Source: Mariannaea sp. PMI_226 (Eukaryota; Ascomycota; Sordariomycetes; Hypocreales; Nectriaceae). Taken from it: 64,000 nucleotides of DNA. The translations under genes were made by a program, and so were the position numbers. Numbering within the stretch: position 1 is the first letter of the stretch; the number at the start of each line of letters is the position of its first letter. Below, in pieces: positions 1 through 12,900 of the stretch. The stretch covers positions 1,674,001-1,738,000 of the forward strand of contig JANFOG010000009.1 of assembly GCA_024336345.1 (NCBI GenBank). The letters run 5' to 3'. Under the pieces are notes generated by a model. The model made no database searches. It worked only from the letters and a program-made list of their open reading frames with translations, and was not told the origin of the DNA.

Positions 1-3000
1 ACGTGATTGTGATGTGGACGTGATGCGAATGCGAAGACAGTTTGCTCATGTTGTCGTGAACATTTCACAACATTCACAACATTCACAACATTCACATAGC
101 AATGCATACACGACCAACTCAGTTTATCCGATAGTAGACTGAATATGTACCCAAATTACGATTATTATTTGGTTTTCCTCTTTTTCTTTTTATCAATTCC
201 TCATAAAGGACCATGGGATGGTGGGGCACCTTCTTCGATCTCTGATCCGAATGAAGGTACCACTATCTTTCGTCAATAGACGCTCCCAAAGCTGATCTGG
301 GTCTGACAAATACGAACCAGCTGCGCCATCCTCTCCAAACCACGGAATTGGAATTCAAATTCAAACCCACAAGGGTGTGAAGTCGGCCCTGTTCCTAATG
401 CACCCAGTCACCCGTCATGAAGGAGAAGACTCATCAGGCGCTATGAATGGGCGACGACACCAAAAAAAATCACAAAAATGTCATTTCGGTGTGGATCGAG
501 AGCGTTTGTAATAACGGAACTTGTTATTGTTCAAAACCAAACTGCTGGGACAATAACGGTACGAACGCCATGAATGCCGTCATCGATGCAGGATCATTTC
601 AGCCACAGCAAAAGACCCGAATGCGAAGAGCAAAGCACAAATCATGCAGTCAGATTCCGCTGTAACCGCATTTTCCGCCCCGAGAATTCTCCCGATTATG
701 TCCTGTGGCGTGTGGCTTGACGCCGCTTTCGGATTTCCATCGCAGAATTGCATGGGGCCAAAAAAAAAAAAAGGAAAAGGAAAAGCCAGCAACTGTAAGC
801 TTCTTCAATTAACTACGAAACCTACGTGCGTACGTACGTATTTCGGGGTTTACAAAACGGTCGGGCTTTGAAATTTTCGGGGTTTAAAAAAGGAAAAAAG
901 GAAAAACCCTCCGGGTACTGTACAATGTACAAAGCAACGTGGCCTATTGCCCCGATTGAATGAGAAAGGCAAATTGTAACTATCCGAGAAATCTTCCTTT
1001 CTTCTCTTGCGGCCTGGTGATCAAGCATCACCAGACCAGACCAAACTCACACACGGCCAGAGTTCGGGTGAAAAAAGGGCCAAGTCCCAACTTGAAGTCT
1101 TGCGAATGCGCTGGCACGCAGGCTGAAGCATATCCGAGCCCATTGTCCTCCCGACAATCCTGAATTTCCCTCAAATCCGACAGGATGGTTGCAACCCTAC
1201 GTAGTCATTCAGCCCTCGGGCCAAATCTGAGTGGTGATGACTGTCGGTGTATTATGAACTTCGCAGTAATTAGTAGATAGCTCGAAAGCTACAACGTATC
1301 CTCGGCTTCAGACCTGCTTTGCGAGTCGCACATAATTAAGCAAAGCTCCCCAACAACTCACGAAGCGCGCAAGGCAGCGCGGATCCGCTGAAAGCGTGCG
1401 GCTCCAGGTTTCCACTTCCCGACATTCCCCATGGTTAGGGGCGTAAGTGGCTTCCCCCCAAACCAGCAGTACGTATTGCAGGGCACTTGGGTTCGGCAGA
1501 TGGGAATGACGGGTATTACGAGCATTCAGGCAAATTAGGCACATAATTGCGACCGCCGAGCCTGCCATTTACGCGGGTACTGTACTGTTTGGGGGTAGGA
1601 CAGCGCATCTGATAAAGTTTGTCGCCGTCCTGCGCCACTGGTGCCCCATCCCATCTTTTTGTTTCTCCGGCGGCGAGTTGCGCGGTGACTATGGATTACA
1701 CCCCAGAGCCAAAAGGTTCAACTTTAGGCGAGTGCGTGGGTGAGAGCTAGAGTACGAAGAGCTGCCCCAGGTGCGGAATGGCGGCCAGATATCCTATCGG
1801 CGCGAAGCCACCTTGTGGTCTGTTCCGCCGCACCGGATGTTTGCCGGGGAGATCTTCGTCCTTGTTCCTGTTTGGAGTAGGCCCGACGGGAGGGTGTTCC
1901 AAGGGTCCGATAACTCCTATTGTCGAGAGCAAACAAACAAAATGTGCTCCACGTAATGACAAAGACCGGATTTTGCGAAAGCCATCTCAGAAATCACTCA
2001 TCCTAGTACAGATGATTGCGACTTTGTCTCTCTGCCAATTCTTTTTTTTTTTTTTTTGGCGGGGGAGGGTACTTCTCCTTTTGCTTTGATGAGGGCACTG
2101 TCCTGAATTAAATGACCTCCATATTGATGAGACGGAATTCTGACCTCCCGACTTTTCAAGATCATCCATCAATTTCATAAAACCTTTGTACCTCCAACTT
2201 GTCTCCGTAATTATGTAGCATAAGCTAAAACCCAAAACCATGTGGCAGGATAACTTTTATTACCACCGTAATCACCCGAGGTGCGGCTGGAACTGACAAC
2301 AGTCATCATAACTGAGTAACCCAATCAGAGGTTATTCTTGACATTGGCTGCCAGATTATCGCTCCTTGGTAGCCATTCACGTTCCCAACAATTATTATTC
2401 ATGCTACAGTAATTTGTAAGTGAGTGGGGGGAAGGCCGACGTGACGGCTCCCTCCCCAGATTCCATCTCAGTGTGCTCCCATGCTCCCGTTGTCCCGTTC
2501 CAGGGCCCCGCTATGCACAGAGCTCACGGCGCCAAATGCGCCAGATAGAAAATTAGAGATCCAGAGCTCACAGGCCTCACCAGAGTCCCCAAGGCCCCAA
2601 AGTACCTTACTATGGTGCATTTACCCTCAAGGGGCACGCCGTTGCCCTGCGGTTCGACCTGAGATAGTCTCAGTCAGAACAAGCTGGATTGGGCTTTGTG
2701 AGACAAAATCTCGTCAAGTCCGAGGCCTGGAATTGGGCTCAGCCTCTGTCACGAGCGTCAACTTTTCGCGAGACGCGAGACGTGATTCAAATCTGGCACC
2801 ATCAAGTGGAAAACTGTGTTTAATTTGACCAAAGCTTGCTTTTTTTAGAGGGTGAGACCCGGTGGCTTGGCCCCTTGGTATTATTACGCTGCTTCATACC
2901 ACACCGTATTTTTCTTCTTGCTTTTTGCAACGGCCCAGCTGATCCGCCGGGTAATAAAACTGTGTATTAGGAAAAACAAAAAATGAAAATGAAAAACCCA

Positions 3001-4256
3001 ACCACCTTGTCCGTAGTCTCCCGATTATTGCTATTTGTTTGTTGTTATCACAAACGGAGTGAGCTAATCAAGAAAGCAACGAGGCATGGTACTTTCCAAT
3101 TTGCCGAGTTGCAGTATGAAAGTTGCATCGCGGTCTGCATTCGCTCAACTGTGATAGGGTCGCTCATTGCCCAGAAGCGAAAATGCCGAAAAACAAGGAA
3201 AGCAAGAAGAGCACCATCGCAAGAAGATGACTGAAGTGTCAATGTACAGTCATATTACCCCATGGAGTAATATGGATGACAACATTTCCTTTTAGGAAGT
3301 CGGCCACTCCCAGCTGCTCGGTGCCGAAAGCCCCATTTACAAAGTAGCGGCGCTTCTCCCACCCCCGGCTAGGATCAGTGGGATCAGTGGGATCAGCGGC
3401 TATGTCGGGTACGACCCTACGTAACTGGCCCGGTGGACACTGGGCCCTCGCACGGTCTCACCTAGAAGCAGGTACCCAACTGGAATAAACCCACTGCATT
3501 ATGGTGCTGCGGTACTTGACTCCGTTAAAAAAAACCTACGAAAGCCACTTGCTTGGGCTGATTTCCGTTCCCCGGTAGCGACCTCCAAGGTACTGTACCT
3601 AAGTCCGGGGCCATGCTACGTTGTACCCAGGTACGTACCGCGGTACGCAGCCTGTCCCAGCCTGTCCCCAGCCTAATAATCCATTGGGGAAAGCTTACGA
3701 TAATAGTCCCGGCTGGTCGGAACCCTTGCAGGACGAGTCCCAAACCTTGCGTCCATCCATCGGGTTCCATCCCTTCAAAAGGAGCCACTCCCCGGAGATG
3801 ATGGCAGACAGCGACGTGTATTCGTACGTTGGGAGTGACTTTCAAACCTTATTGGCAGATTCTTTGGCCGACTGTTAAGTTTCATTCCGAAAAGCCATCT
3901 CCGAAGGAGTGTAGGGCGACTGGACCATCATCACGAGAATATTTATTCTTCCGGCTCCCCCCCCCCTTCGCTGGTCATTCGTCTTTGGGCCCTGACCTGT
4001 TCAACCATATGCACATCAATTACAATTTGATTTGACCCTGGTTTGTTGGTCTGGATAAACAGTCCGTCCAACTACAATAATCATCTCGGCCAAACAGTAT
4101 CAGCCTACAAACAACCAACCCAAGGCGGCGACACAACTTTATTCACTCACGACTCGTCATCTACCCGCCGCCACCTCGACTTCGATATCGAATCTCAACT
4201 TCAACCCTCAACAATACTTTACATTCATCATCCTCTAATCAACACACACCACCACC
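1..4256. other. Gene-poor left flank
   Basis: I find no open frame here that looks like a protein family or has convincing start context and codon use; all frames are short and mutually overlapping. It holds a 9-bp tandem repeat near 66-96 and a 16-T run at 2042-2057. The last 200 bases are rich in CA and CT, as expected for the promoter and 5' UTR of the gene starting at 4257. A non-coding RNA or fast-evolving small gene cannot be excluded. Confidence 0.6.
66..96. repeat. 9-bp tandem repeat (CACAACATT)n
   Basis: About 3.4 perfect copies of the unit CACAACATT lie head to tail. It is a simple minisatellite with no spacers, so it is not CRISPR-like. Confidence 0.85.
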
Positions 4257-4976
4257 ATGCCTGCCACAGTCCCCAAGGTGCCCCTCTTCGACGGCCATCG
4301 AAAGCGCAAGCAACGCCGTCAAGAAGAAGAACGGGCCCAGATCGCCATCCTCGAACGTGCCGCGCTCGAGGCCGAAGAATACGCCAAAGATGAGACGTAC
4401 GAGTTCCTTGAATCCTGGCTCGAGAGTTCCATGTGGTCAGACCAGATGGAGCAGATTTCCATCACAAGAGAGGCCCTGCCATCCATCGACCGGCTCTGGG
4501 CTTATGGTGACCTCGCCGAGACAGAGGGCACTCATGCTTGCAGGAAATTGTTCAAGGCTGTCGTCATTTGGGATGATCTCGGCCATGGCCTTTGGCAGAC
4601 ACTCAAGAATGATAGCCGGCGATGGTCAAGATCAAACAGTCAGCAAGATGAAGAACTTTACCTTTCTGCGTACTCAACTCCCCGCTCTCGAGGCACTTCC
4701 CCTTCGTCTCTCGGATCAGCATCCTCCGGACTCGACCTATCTCGAAGATCATCCATTACCGAAGTGACCACCTCTCTCCGCAAGGGCATCTCCAACAAGA
4801 TTCCCATGCGCCGCTCCACGGATCCGCAGGTTTATTCCGCCCCCACGTCGCAGGATCCTGCGTTCAAGGCAGCCTATGGCTCAAGAAGTCGACTGCACAA
4901 GATTATTCCCCATGGATGCTACAGCAATATGTCCAAGAAGTCTGTGGGATCGGTACACGAGAGTGACTGCAATTAG
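4257..4976 (+). CDS. Hypothetical Ser-rich protein, 239 aa
   Basis: This is a single-exon gene whose ATG sits in a strong context (CACCACCATG) after a CA-rich leader. The N-terminal 80 residues are charged and helical, with a basic KRKQRRQEEER stretch (a possible nuclear signal), followed by a WLESSMWSDQMEQI segment containing two tryptophans. The middle and C-terminus are low-complexity and Ser/Arg-rich, with many RSS/RRSS-type sites that would suit basophilic kinases. I see no enzyme motif, signal peptide or membrane segment. Length and style fit a conserved but uncharacterised ascomycete protein. The function is unknown; that it is a real gene is supported by its start context, codon use and length. 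Confidence 0.7.
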   Translation: MPATVPKVPLFDGHRKRKQRRQEEERAQIAILERAALEAEEYAKDETYEFLESWLESSMWSDQMEQISITREALPSIDRLWAYGDLAETEGTHACRKLFKAVVIWDDLGHGLWQTLKNDSRRWSRSNSQQDEELYLSAYSTPRSRGTSPSSLGSASSGLDLSRRSSITEVTTSLRKGISNKIPMRRSTDPQVYSAPTSQDPAFKAAYGSRSRLHKIIPHGCYSNMSKKSVGSVHESDCN

Positions 4977-6731
4977 AAAAGCAGTGCCTCCGGTATTAGA
5001 CTCCGTTCTTGGTTCAACAGCAAAGCGTGGCGCAATGGGCATATCTCTGACTTTGATAGTCAGAAAGGGGAATTGGGAATTTATACTGGATCATGGAAAG
5101 GTTGCTAAAAAAGCCCTTCATTCGATTTTATTTGTCATTTTTTTGTTTGCTTTCCAGCATGGCGTTCTACAGGAAAGGAATACTAGTTATCGGAATTAAC
5201 GGAACTGGAGGATCAAGACAGGCAGGACAGGACGGAAAAAGTTTATATGTACAGACTTACTACTACTATTACTACTACTACTTCTTCTACTACGACATCA
5301 AAAGCGAAAAGTGGACAATCCAGAGCAGAACAATGAATAATGACTTGATACCCACACTACTGAATTCATGCTATTCCAACCGTGACAGTGCTTCAATGCA
5401 GCCAGCGATGGCGCCCAAGGAGGTTTATTCGTGAATGTCACATGGCTGCACTTTTGAGCATGTGAAGGTGTTAGAGTACGTACCAGCCTAACCCCGGATT
5501 GATTGGGCCATTGAACCAAGCTCTCACGTGGCGCGACACATGACCGACCTTCTTCAAATCACTCATCACTCTTACGTCCACTTTCCGCCTCAGCCCTCTC
5601 AGCGCCACAACAAGCCATCACAATGCGTGGGTGTTTCATCTCTCGTCCCATTAACCTGTGATTTATTGAATCAAACAACTCTCCTGCTTTTGTTTGTTTT
5701 ACTCAAACCAAAGGGAGGTAGCTTGCTTCCATTGGCGTTTTGCTCTTGTGGAGATCATCCATGACTACCCTGCCTACGTTGGAAAATAACCGTACACTTA
5801 TGGCACGCGACTGTCCAGTTATCACATTGTAATAAGCAAAAAGGAACAGCTCTCTACCAAATACGCGCTTGTAAACGGCGCTGCAGAATACGCGTGTCAC
5901 TTGTGCTTGCCCTATCAGGAGGTGGACACTGACCAAGGGCCCAATTGCACAGCAATGAGCACATTGCAAGCTTTGTGATGCCAACCCCGTGTCAAAAACA
6001 ATGTCAAGAAACAACAGACTACTCCTTCACACATTATTTTGATTATTTCTTACGCAGGTCTAACTTAGCAAGTCAGGCTATCCGTACCACGGGATGTCAT
6101 CCTAGGAAGAGCCGGCTCAACTACACGCCGACCAGTGGAAATTACCACGACGCACACAAACTTTACAATGAATACAGATTCCCTACAATCCCGTAACAAT
6201 CACAATGCCTCCATCTACGTAAAAACAAGCAAAAGGACGAAACTCGTCAGGTTCTAATGACCATAGGCCTGATTTGAAGACGTCCCAACAATTGAATAAA
6301 CGATCATTCAGAGAGGAAATGGCTTAGTATGGAAAATCTGCCAGTTAGCGCATCACCTTATTATTGCTCTAATATCGCGGCCAATCAGCTTTTTCACTTC
6401 TAGTTCGAAGCTGAAGAAACGCATGCAAGCCCAGTTTCAGCTCTCGAACCATCAGGACTAGCTTCAGGGGCCCCCGGACCCCATCATGCACGCATCCGCC
6501 TGGGCTAGGCGTACCTGTGGGCGTTCCTAGCTGAGAATTCCCCCCCACCAGAAGTGAAGGCATTTTACAGGAGTAAATTGAGCGAGGTGTTTTGGTGTTT
6601 TTCTTCCTCTTGAGTAGTTCTGGCGTGGTTTTCTTGCACGTGTTCTACCGTGAGTTTGCTGTGTTGTGATTCTTGGTTGACGCCAGTTGCTCTTCGACCC
6701 AGTATTATATATCCTCTAAGAGGTTCTGGCG
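4977..6731. other. Intergenic spacer with TAC microsatellite
   Basis: No gene recognised. A TAC/ACT-rich trinucleotide tract lies around 5258-5292. The right end holds the promoter of the gene starting at 6732. Confidence 0.6.
5258..5292. repeat. TAC/TTC trinucleotide tract
   Basis: Imperfect trinucleotide microsatellite in non-coding spacer. Confidence 0.75.
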
Positions 6732-8702
6732 ATGCGTCACTTACACGGTCTCCAAAGGTTGGCACTGATCAAAGGCCTGGTTGCCTTTGCCAGCGCGGGT
6801 GATGTTGCCTATGTGACTGACCTTAACATTTACACCCTTCTGGTATGCAACTCCTCCTCCTGCCCAGGATGGGATATTCTGATATTGACTTTATAGGCTC
6901 CATGCGCTGCCAGCGCAATCTCCAACGATGTCTTTGCACTCACGTACTCGACGACTGCCTGTGGCGATTCCGAAGCCAGTATGCAGTCGTGCGTGTGTTC
7001 CAACTCAGCAGACTTTAAGACCGTCTGGTCATCCATCAATACCGATATCTCGTATTATTGCGGCTCGAGTGCCACCGACGACCAATGGAGCGCATCGAAG
7101 GTGATGGATCAATACTGCGATCAAAAGGAAATGAGTGTTACGTTTTCGACGCCGACCGACAATATTGTCAACAACTATATCACGGATCTCCCTGAGCTGG
7201 CGTACTTACCGCCATGCGCGCAGTCAGCCATATCCCAGGCCGTAATGGGAGCGGTATGAATAATATAGTTACCTGGAGATGACCTTGGATACTGACTTCA
7301 ACCCAGGGATCCGATAGATGCCCCGAAGACGCCAAGCTATTCGCCCCCTGTGTGTGTAGCAAACCCGACGTTGTGAAGGATATTACCGAGTCGATCGGCA
7401 AGTCAGTCAAATATTCATGCAGCAACACCGAGGATGTCACCGCTGCGAGTGTATTCTACAGTGAATATTGCGACATGAATAACGGGACGACCTCCTTTGT
7501 TAAACCCCAAGGCCCGCCTGGACACAGTGAGCTACACAAATCCTTACATGCAAAGAATCGACCAGACTAATTGCTTTTTTTTTTTTTTTTTTTGCAGTGA
7601 CGTATTATATCACGGCGTTGCCTCAGTTTAAATCACTTCCGGCCTGTGCGCGAAGCGCCGTTTCATACGCAGTTCAAAGCGTGAGTTTTCAGTCTGCACT
7701 ACCGGCTTAAATCCAGACATATTAACTTGTTATCAGCAAAGTGCATGGCTATGTGGTAGTGGTCCCGAAGAATTGGCGTCTTGTGTTTGCCTGAAACAGG
7801 GCATGTCAGGATATGTTTCCAGTGCCTTGACCACTGAGGTTAAATGGTCTTGTAGTAGAACTGCCACAGCCGAGCTCTCATCTGCCGTATCAGTCTGGAA
7901 CTATTACTGCAGCGCCGCATCAAGCAAGGTTGTCGCAACGGTTACTGAGTCGGCTGCTCCCACATATTCGATCCCTGAGAGCAGAGCCGGTACGAAAGGT
8001 CCTGCCGAAACAGGCTCCCAAGATTCTGCCGACGATTCGTCGAAGAGCAAGCCCACGGACGGATCCTCCAGTGATGACAGCAAAGACAAGGGTGGCGTGC
8101 GTATCGCTCCCATCGCAGCTGGTATTGCCGGTGCTGTTATTGTTATCGGTCTCGCCGTTGGTCTTTTCTTCTTCTGGCGAAGAAAGCGTCGCCAAGTTGC
8201 GCAAGGAAATAAGCTCTCTTCAGGACCTCCGGGAAGTGATCAGTACCAGTACAATGGAAAGCCGGAGCTTATGGGTGACAGCAAACCGGGCAACCCCTTC
8301 GAACCAGCTGGCGTTCAAGAGTTGTCAAACGCAGAGTTCCGACCTGAGATTGACGGTGTCATGAAACCTGCCTCTGCCACACATCCAGGAGTGACAGAAC
8401 TTCCCCCAAACTACTCAAACTCACCTCATCCACAGCAAGCATACTACCCTTCTCAGCAACCACATGGACAGCCCCCGCCTTTTCAGGCAGGTTACGTCCC
8501 CTCGCCAGCAACTCCTCATGAACTACAAGGGCCTGGGCAATGGGGTACCCCAACGCAGCCGTCACCCCAACAGCCTGTATATGAGTTCCCAGCGCATCCT
8601 GCGTCTGCTGCTGTAAAGCCAGCGGGAAACCCACTGGGATTTCAAAGCGGGCCGGTAGAAGCTTATGAGATGGACACAAACTCGGGAAAATGGGCTAGAT
8701 AG
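6732..8702 (+). CDS. Single-pass surface protein with three six-Cys repeats
   Basis: Exons are 6732-6842, 6897-7253, 7307-7526, 7598-7680 and 7737-8702, giving 578 aa. The N-terminus (a basic stretch, then LVAFASAG) is a plausible signal peptide. Three homologous repeats follow, at about residues 38-120, 133-225 and 230-310. Each has an L(A/P)xC-A-x-S-A-(I/V) start, a mid Cys, a CVC pair, and then (Y/S)C and YC: six cysteines, reminiscent of CFEM-type extracellular domains but not matching CFEM spacing. A Ser/Asp/Lys-rich stalk precedes one hydrophobic helix (about 380-404) ended by WRRKRR, then a long Pro/Gln/Tyr-rich cytoplasmic tail. This is receptor- or wall-sensor-like topology. The intron before the third repeat carries a 19-T tract next to its acceptor. 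The exact family is uncertain; adhesin or haem/wall sensor roles are guesses. Confidence 0.8.
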
Positions 8703-9904
8703 TTAGCCTCTCGGGATATGAGGCTGTGAAGCATTTTGAGGGGGGGAAGCGGGGGAATACAGGATGAAAGTCGGGCGTTTGTTTGGGTTTTGGTGAGTTT
8801 ATGTTCTGAGCGGGCGTTTTGATTTCGTGTGCTCTGGTCATGGAAGCTAGATATGTAGGATACAATGACCTGGATCTGTAAAAATATGATTATTTAGAAT
8901 CCAAAGTTTTGCTATAAGCGAGTACTTTAACACTTTTCTATTTGATTGTGACATGAAGATGGCTGGTTTTCTCTCACCCAATAAATAAATAGGCCGCAGC
9001 AAACGTCAGATCGTTTAGGTATGGGATTCCATCGCTCTTACTAGACCTCGGAGTATTCACTGGCACCCTGAAGTGGGTATTCGTTGAACATACGAGAGTG
9101 TTACATTCCCTTTCAAGGCTTTTGTCGACGAAAATTGGACCGGAGATGTTTGCATCATTGAGCCTTCGTTTGGTATAATAGTTAGTATTTATACTGATTA
9201 AGGTATCAACTTGGATCTGAGTAGCGCCTAGGTTTAAGAAAGAAAACAAACACAGTGAAAGCTTTACCTAGTGAGCTTGTGCATGTTGGGCCGACATGGG
9301 TCGTTTTAGGCCCCGGACCAGGTGTTTGTAGCCAAGCGAACCATAACACAACAGTCCCTAAACGATATGATGATAGAGAAAAAATTAGGCTCTATTGATT
9401 CTATTGATAATAGATGGAAATCTTAGCCCTCAGCCCTTCAAATGATACTTTAGAGTAGCTTCTATTCTAGTTGGTTACGGCTGAACTAATATCATTGGTA
9501 GGCAGCTGTAGGGTATGTGACTCGAGCTCCCCGGTTTATTGTTGCTCCGGTGGAGAAAAAGCTCACGGAAAGCGCGCCACAACAGGCAGTCTGTTTGTTG
9601 CTGCCAAAAACAGTGGACTCGTTGTTTAGGTAGGGTAGGCGCGCGGAAGCTCTAATTTCTCCAAGTCTCAAAACACCTGCGTATCCTTTGTTCCTTCGCA
9701 ACACACTAGCACATTCCTTTGCCAACACCCCCAGTCTCCTCCGTGTCTCGACGCAACGAAGCCAGCGATACGAGATCTGCTAGCATCGGAGGGGTTTCCT
9801 TTTCTTTTATTCTTTCATTCTTTCGGTACTCTCTGGTTCTGAACGATAACGCAAGCTGAGGGAATGACGAGAGCCACGCTGTCGGCTTGAACGATTCCAC
9901 GACC
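8703..9904. other. Intergenic spacer
   Basis: No gene seen. The left part is the 3' UTR of the repeat protein, with a G-rich stretch near 8741-8757; the right end is a pyrimidine-rich promoter for the nuclear-basket gene. Confidence 0.6.
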
Positions 9905-12900
9905 ATGGCGGCCGCAGATGTGGACTTCGGCTACATCGCCGGGCACGTTGGCCTCGAACAGCCCGTCCTGGTGACGTTGACGACTGAGCCGACCGTTGAA
10001 CTTGTCAACACCCTTTTGCAGGCAGTGGCCGCGAAGGCGCACGAGTTTGACACTTTGTATGCAGACAAGCTCCAAACCGACATCGAACTGGAAAACGCCG
10101 TTCGCAGCTCTGAGACGCGATCCCAGAACTACAAGGCGACAGCGGATAAGGCTCTAAAGGATGTTGAGGAAGCGAGACAACAATTGAAGGACGAAGGTGA
10201 GCTACCGTTGATGGCGCAGATGCAAGGTATTGTAGGCTAATCCCGCTTCCCTTATCCAGAAATCAAGCGACAAGCTTTGGAGAACGAACTCCAAACACTC
10301 AAGACCAAGAATTTAGATCACGATGCTGAGGTCAAGGCACTGAACGACAAGATTGAAACCCTCCAGTCATCAAACCGCACCAACCTGAGCATCATCGAAT
10401 CCAACAACAAGCGCGATCAGACTTTGACAGAAGAGTTGACCAAGCAACACCAGCGCAATGTCGAACTTTCTCGCGAGATCACGACACTCCAACAGTCCGA
10501 ACAGAACGCCAAGGGCCAGCTCAACAGCGCTAAATACCGTGAAGAATCTATCCAGCAACAGCTCGAACTCTCCCGAAAGAACAGCGAATGGCTTGAGAAT
10601 GAACTCAAGACCAAGAGCGAGGAGGGCCTCAAGTTCCGAAAGGAAAAAGGGGCCAGAATCGCTGAACTTCAAAGGCAGAATGAGGACATTAAGTCCGAAA
10701 CTGACGCTTTGAAGCGAACGGAGCAACAGTTACGTGAGCGACTGGAAGCCATGCAGGCCAAAGCTGAAGATGCGCTTGTTAAGCTTCAGAAGCAAGAAGG
10801 CGCCCATGCTACCACCGTCGAGAGCTATAAACAGGAGCTAGAAGATCAGAGGCGTCTGGTAGATATGTCTGATCAGCTTAGCAAGAAGCATCAAGAACGC
10901 GTCCGCGAACTCGAAGCGGAAAAGGAGCGACTTAATGACAACTATCAGAACGAAGTTAGACGAATTCGAACCGAGTTGGAGCAAGAGCGACAAGCTGGAA
11001 CGCAGCTCGAGGGACGAATCGCCGAACTAGAATCTGAAATTGATCAGCTTCAAGTTCGACTCGAAAATGGCCCGCCACCTGCCGAATCTGCACCCCAGAC
11101 CCCCCGAGCAAACGGTCTTCTGGTCGGCCGGGCTGGCTCTCCTTTCGCAACACCCGGATCGGTACGAAGCAAGTCTGCCGTTACCGCCACGCAAGCTATC
11201 GAGCAGCTGTACCAAGTCAAGGCTCAGCTCGCCAGCGAACGACGACGAAATCAACAGCTGTCTGAGGAGCTCGACAATATGATGAGTGCTCTGGAAGCAA
11301 AGGCTCCCGAAATTGAGGAACTTCAGGCTGAATCTGAGACTCTTCGAAGCGAGATTGCTCGTATGTCTGAACTCTCCCAGCAGAGCTTCGAGGAACGTGA
11401 CGTCGCTCGCAGGACAGCCAGAAAGGCTGAGAGTACCCTTGCTACGGCGCGAACAGAGGCCAATATCTTGCGAACCCAGCTGCGGGATCTGGGAACTCAG
11501 ATTCAAATGCTCGTTTTCAATATCTACGCAATCGAGAAGGGAATGGACCAGCTCACTGACGAGGAGAAATACCGCCTCAAGCAGCTGGAGAAGGGAGAGA
11601 CTACCGAAGAGGCTCTGACCGACTTGTCCGATACCCATCAGTTCATTACACAGAAGCTTGTCGTCTTCAAGGACATCAAATCTTTGCAGGCCAAGAACGA
11701 AGAGTTGATGCGTATCACCCGAGAGCTCGCAGATCAGCTGGAGAGTGAAGAGGCTTTGGCTGCAAAGCACCAAGCGAAGGAGGATCACGACATGGTCGAG
11801 AAGCTTCAGCAGGAGCTTGCACACATGACCGAGGAGGCCAAGTCGATTAAGAACACGATGGAAAGCTACAAGATGGAGCGCGACATGTTCCGACGACTTC
11901 TGCAACAACGAGGTGCGAACGGAGAAGAGGCCTCAATGATGCGACATTCACTAGATGGCAGCGGCCGACTTCCTCTGGTTAGTATCGAGGCCGGAGAGCA
12001 GGCCGAAACCCTGAGTGAGGCGTTGCGCAAGCTCCAGGGCGAGTACGACAGTTTCCGAGACGCACAGGATGGTGTGCGCAAGGACCTCAGAGCCCAGATT
12101 GACTCCCTTACGTCGGACAAGATTTCCTTACAGACTGAGAACGTTAAGTTGCATGGTGATGTGCGCATCGGTGACGAGCGACGTGAAATGCTGAACAACA
12201 ATTATGTCGCTCTCCAAAACGAGAACCGGGAGCTGCAGAAGCGTACCCAGACTCTTTCTGAGACGGCAGCTAAGCAAGACATTCGGACGCAACAGGTAGC
12301 CGAAGAGCTTATCGAAGCTAAGGGCTTGCTCGACAGCATGAGAAACGAAACTGCTAACCTGAAGGCCGAGAAGAAGCTCTGGAAGGACATTCAAGACAGA
12401 TTGAGCAAGGACAACGAGAGTCTAATCGAAGAGAAAAACCGACTCAATAACCTGCTGGCTACCCAGCAGTCTATCGAGAATGAGCGCAACATATCGGAAT
12501 CAGAGGCCCGACGCAAAGCACAGGCGCGCATCGAAAGCCTTGAGCGTGAGCTTGGCGATACCCAACGCAAACTGTCATACGAAACCGAAGAGACAAAGAA
12601 ATTGCAACTCAGAAAGGAATACGAGGCGAAGGAGGCACAGAAACGAATCGACGAACTCATGGCCAGTCTTAGCCAGATTCGAGAGGAACATGTTAGTACC
12701 AAGACTAGCAGAGATCACTTGCAAGCCCGAGTCGATGAGCTATCGGTGGAGCTGAGGAATGCTGAGGAGAGGGCGGGTCGCCTTCAGCCTCGACCAACAC
12801 CCCGACCAGGTATCAATGTAGAGAACAACGAGCAGCAGCAGCAGCTGGAGGCGGAGATTCAAGAACTACAAATCGAGATTTCTGATCTCAAGCGCGACCT

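Noticed and set aside
66..96. Short direct repeats resembling a CRISPR start
   Set aside because: There are no spacers, the unit is 9 bp and the genome is eukaryotic; simple minisatellite.
11027..11908. 293-codon open frame antisense to the nuclear-basket gene
   Set aside because: It is a shadow of the codon pattern of a Glu/Gln/Leu-rich coiled coil; Leu/Ser-rich with no family resemblance.
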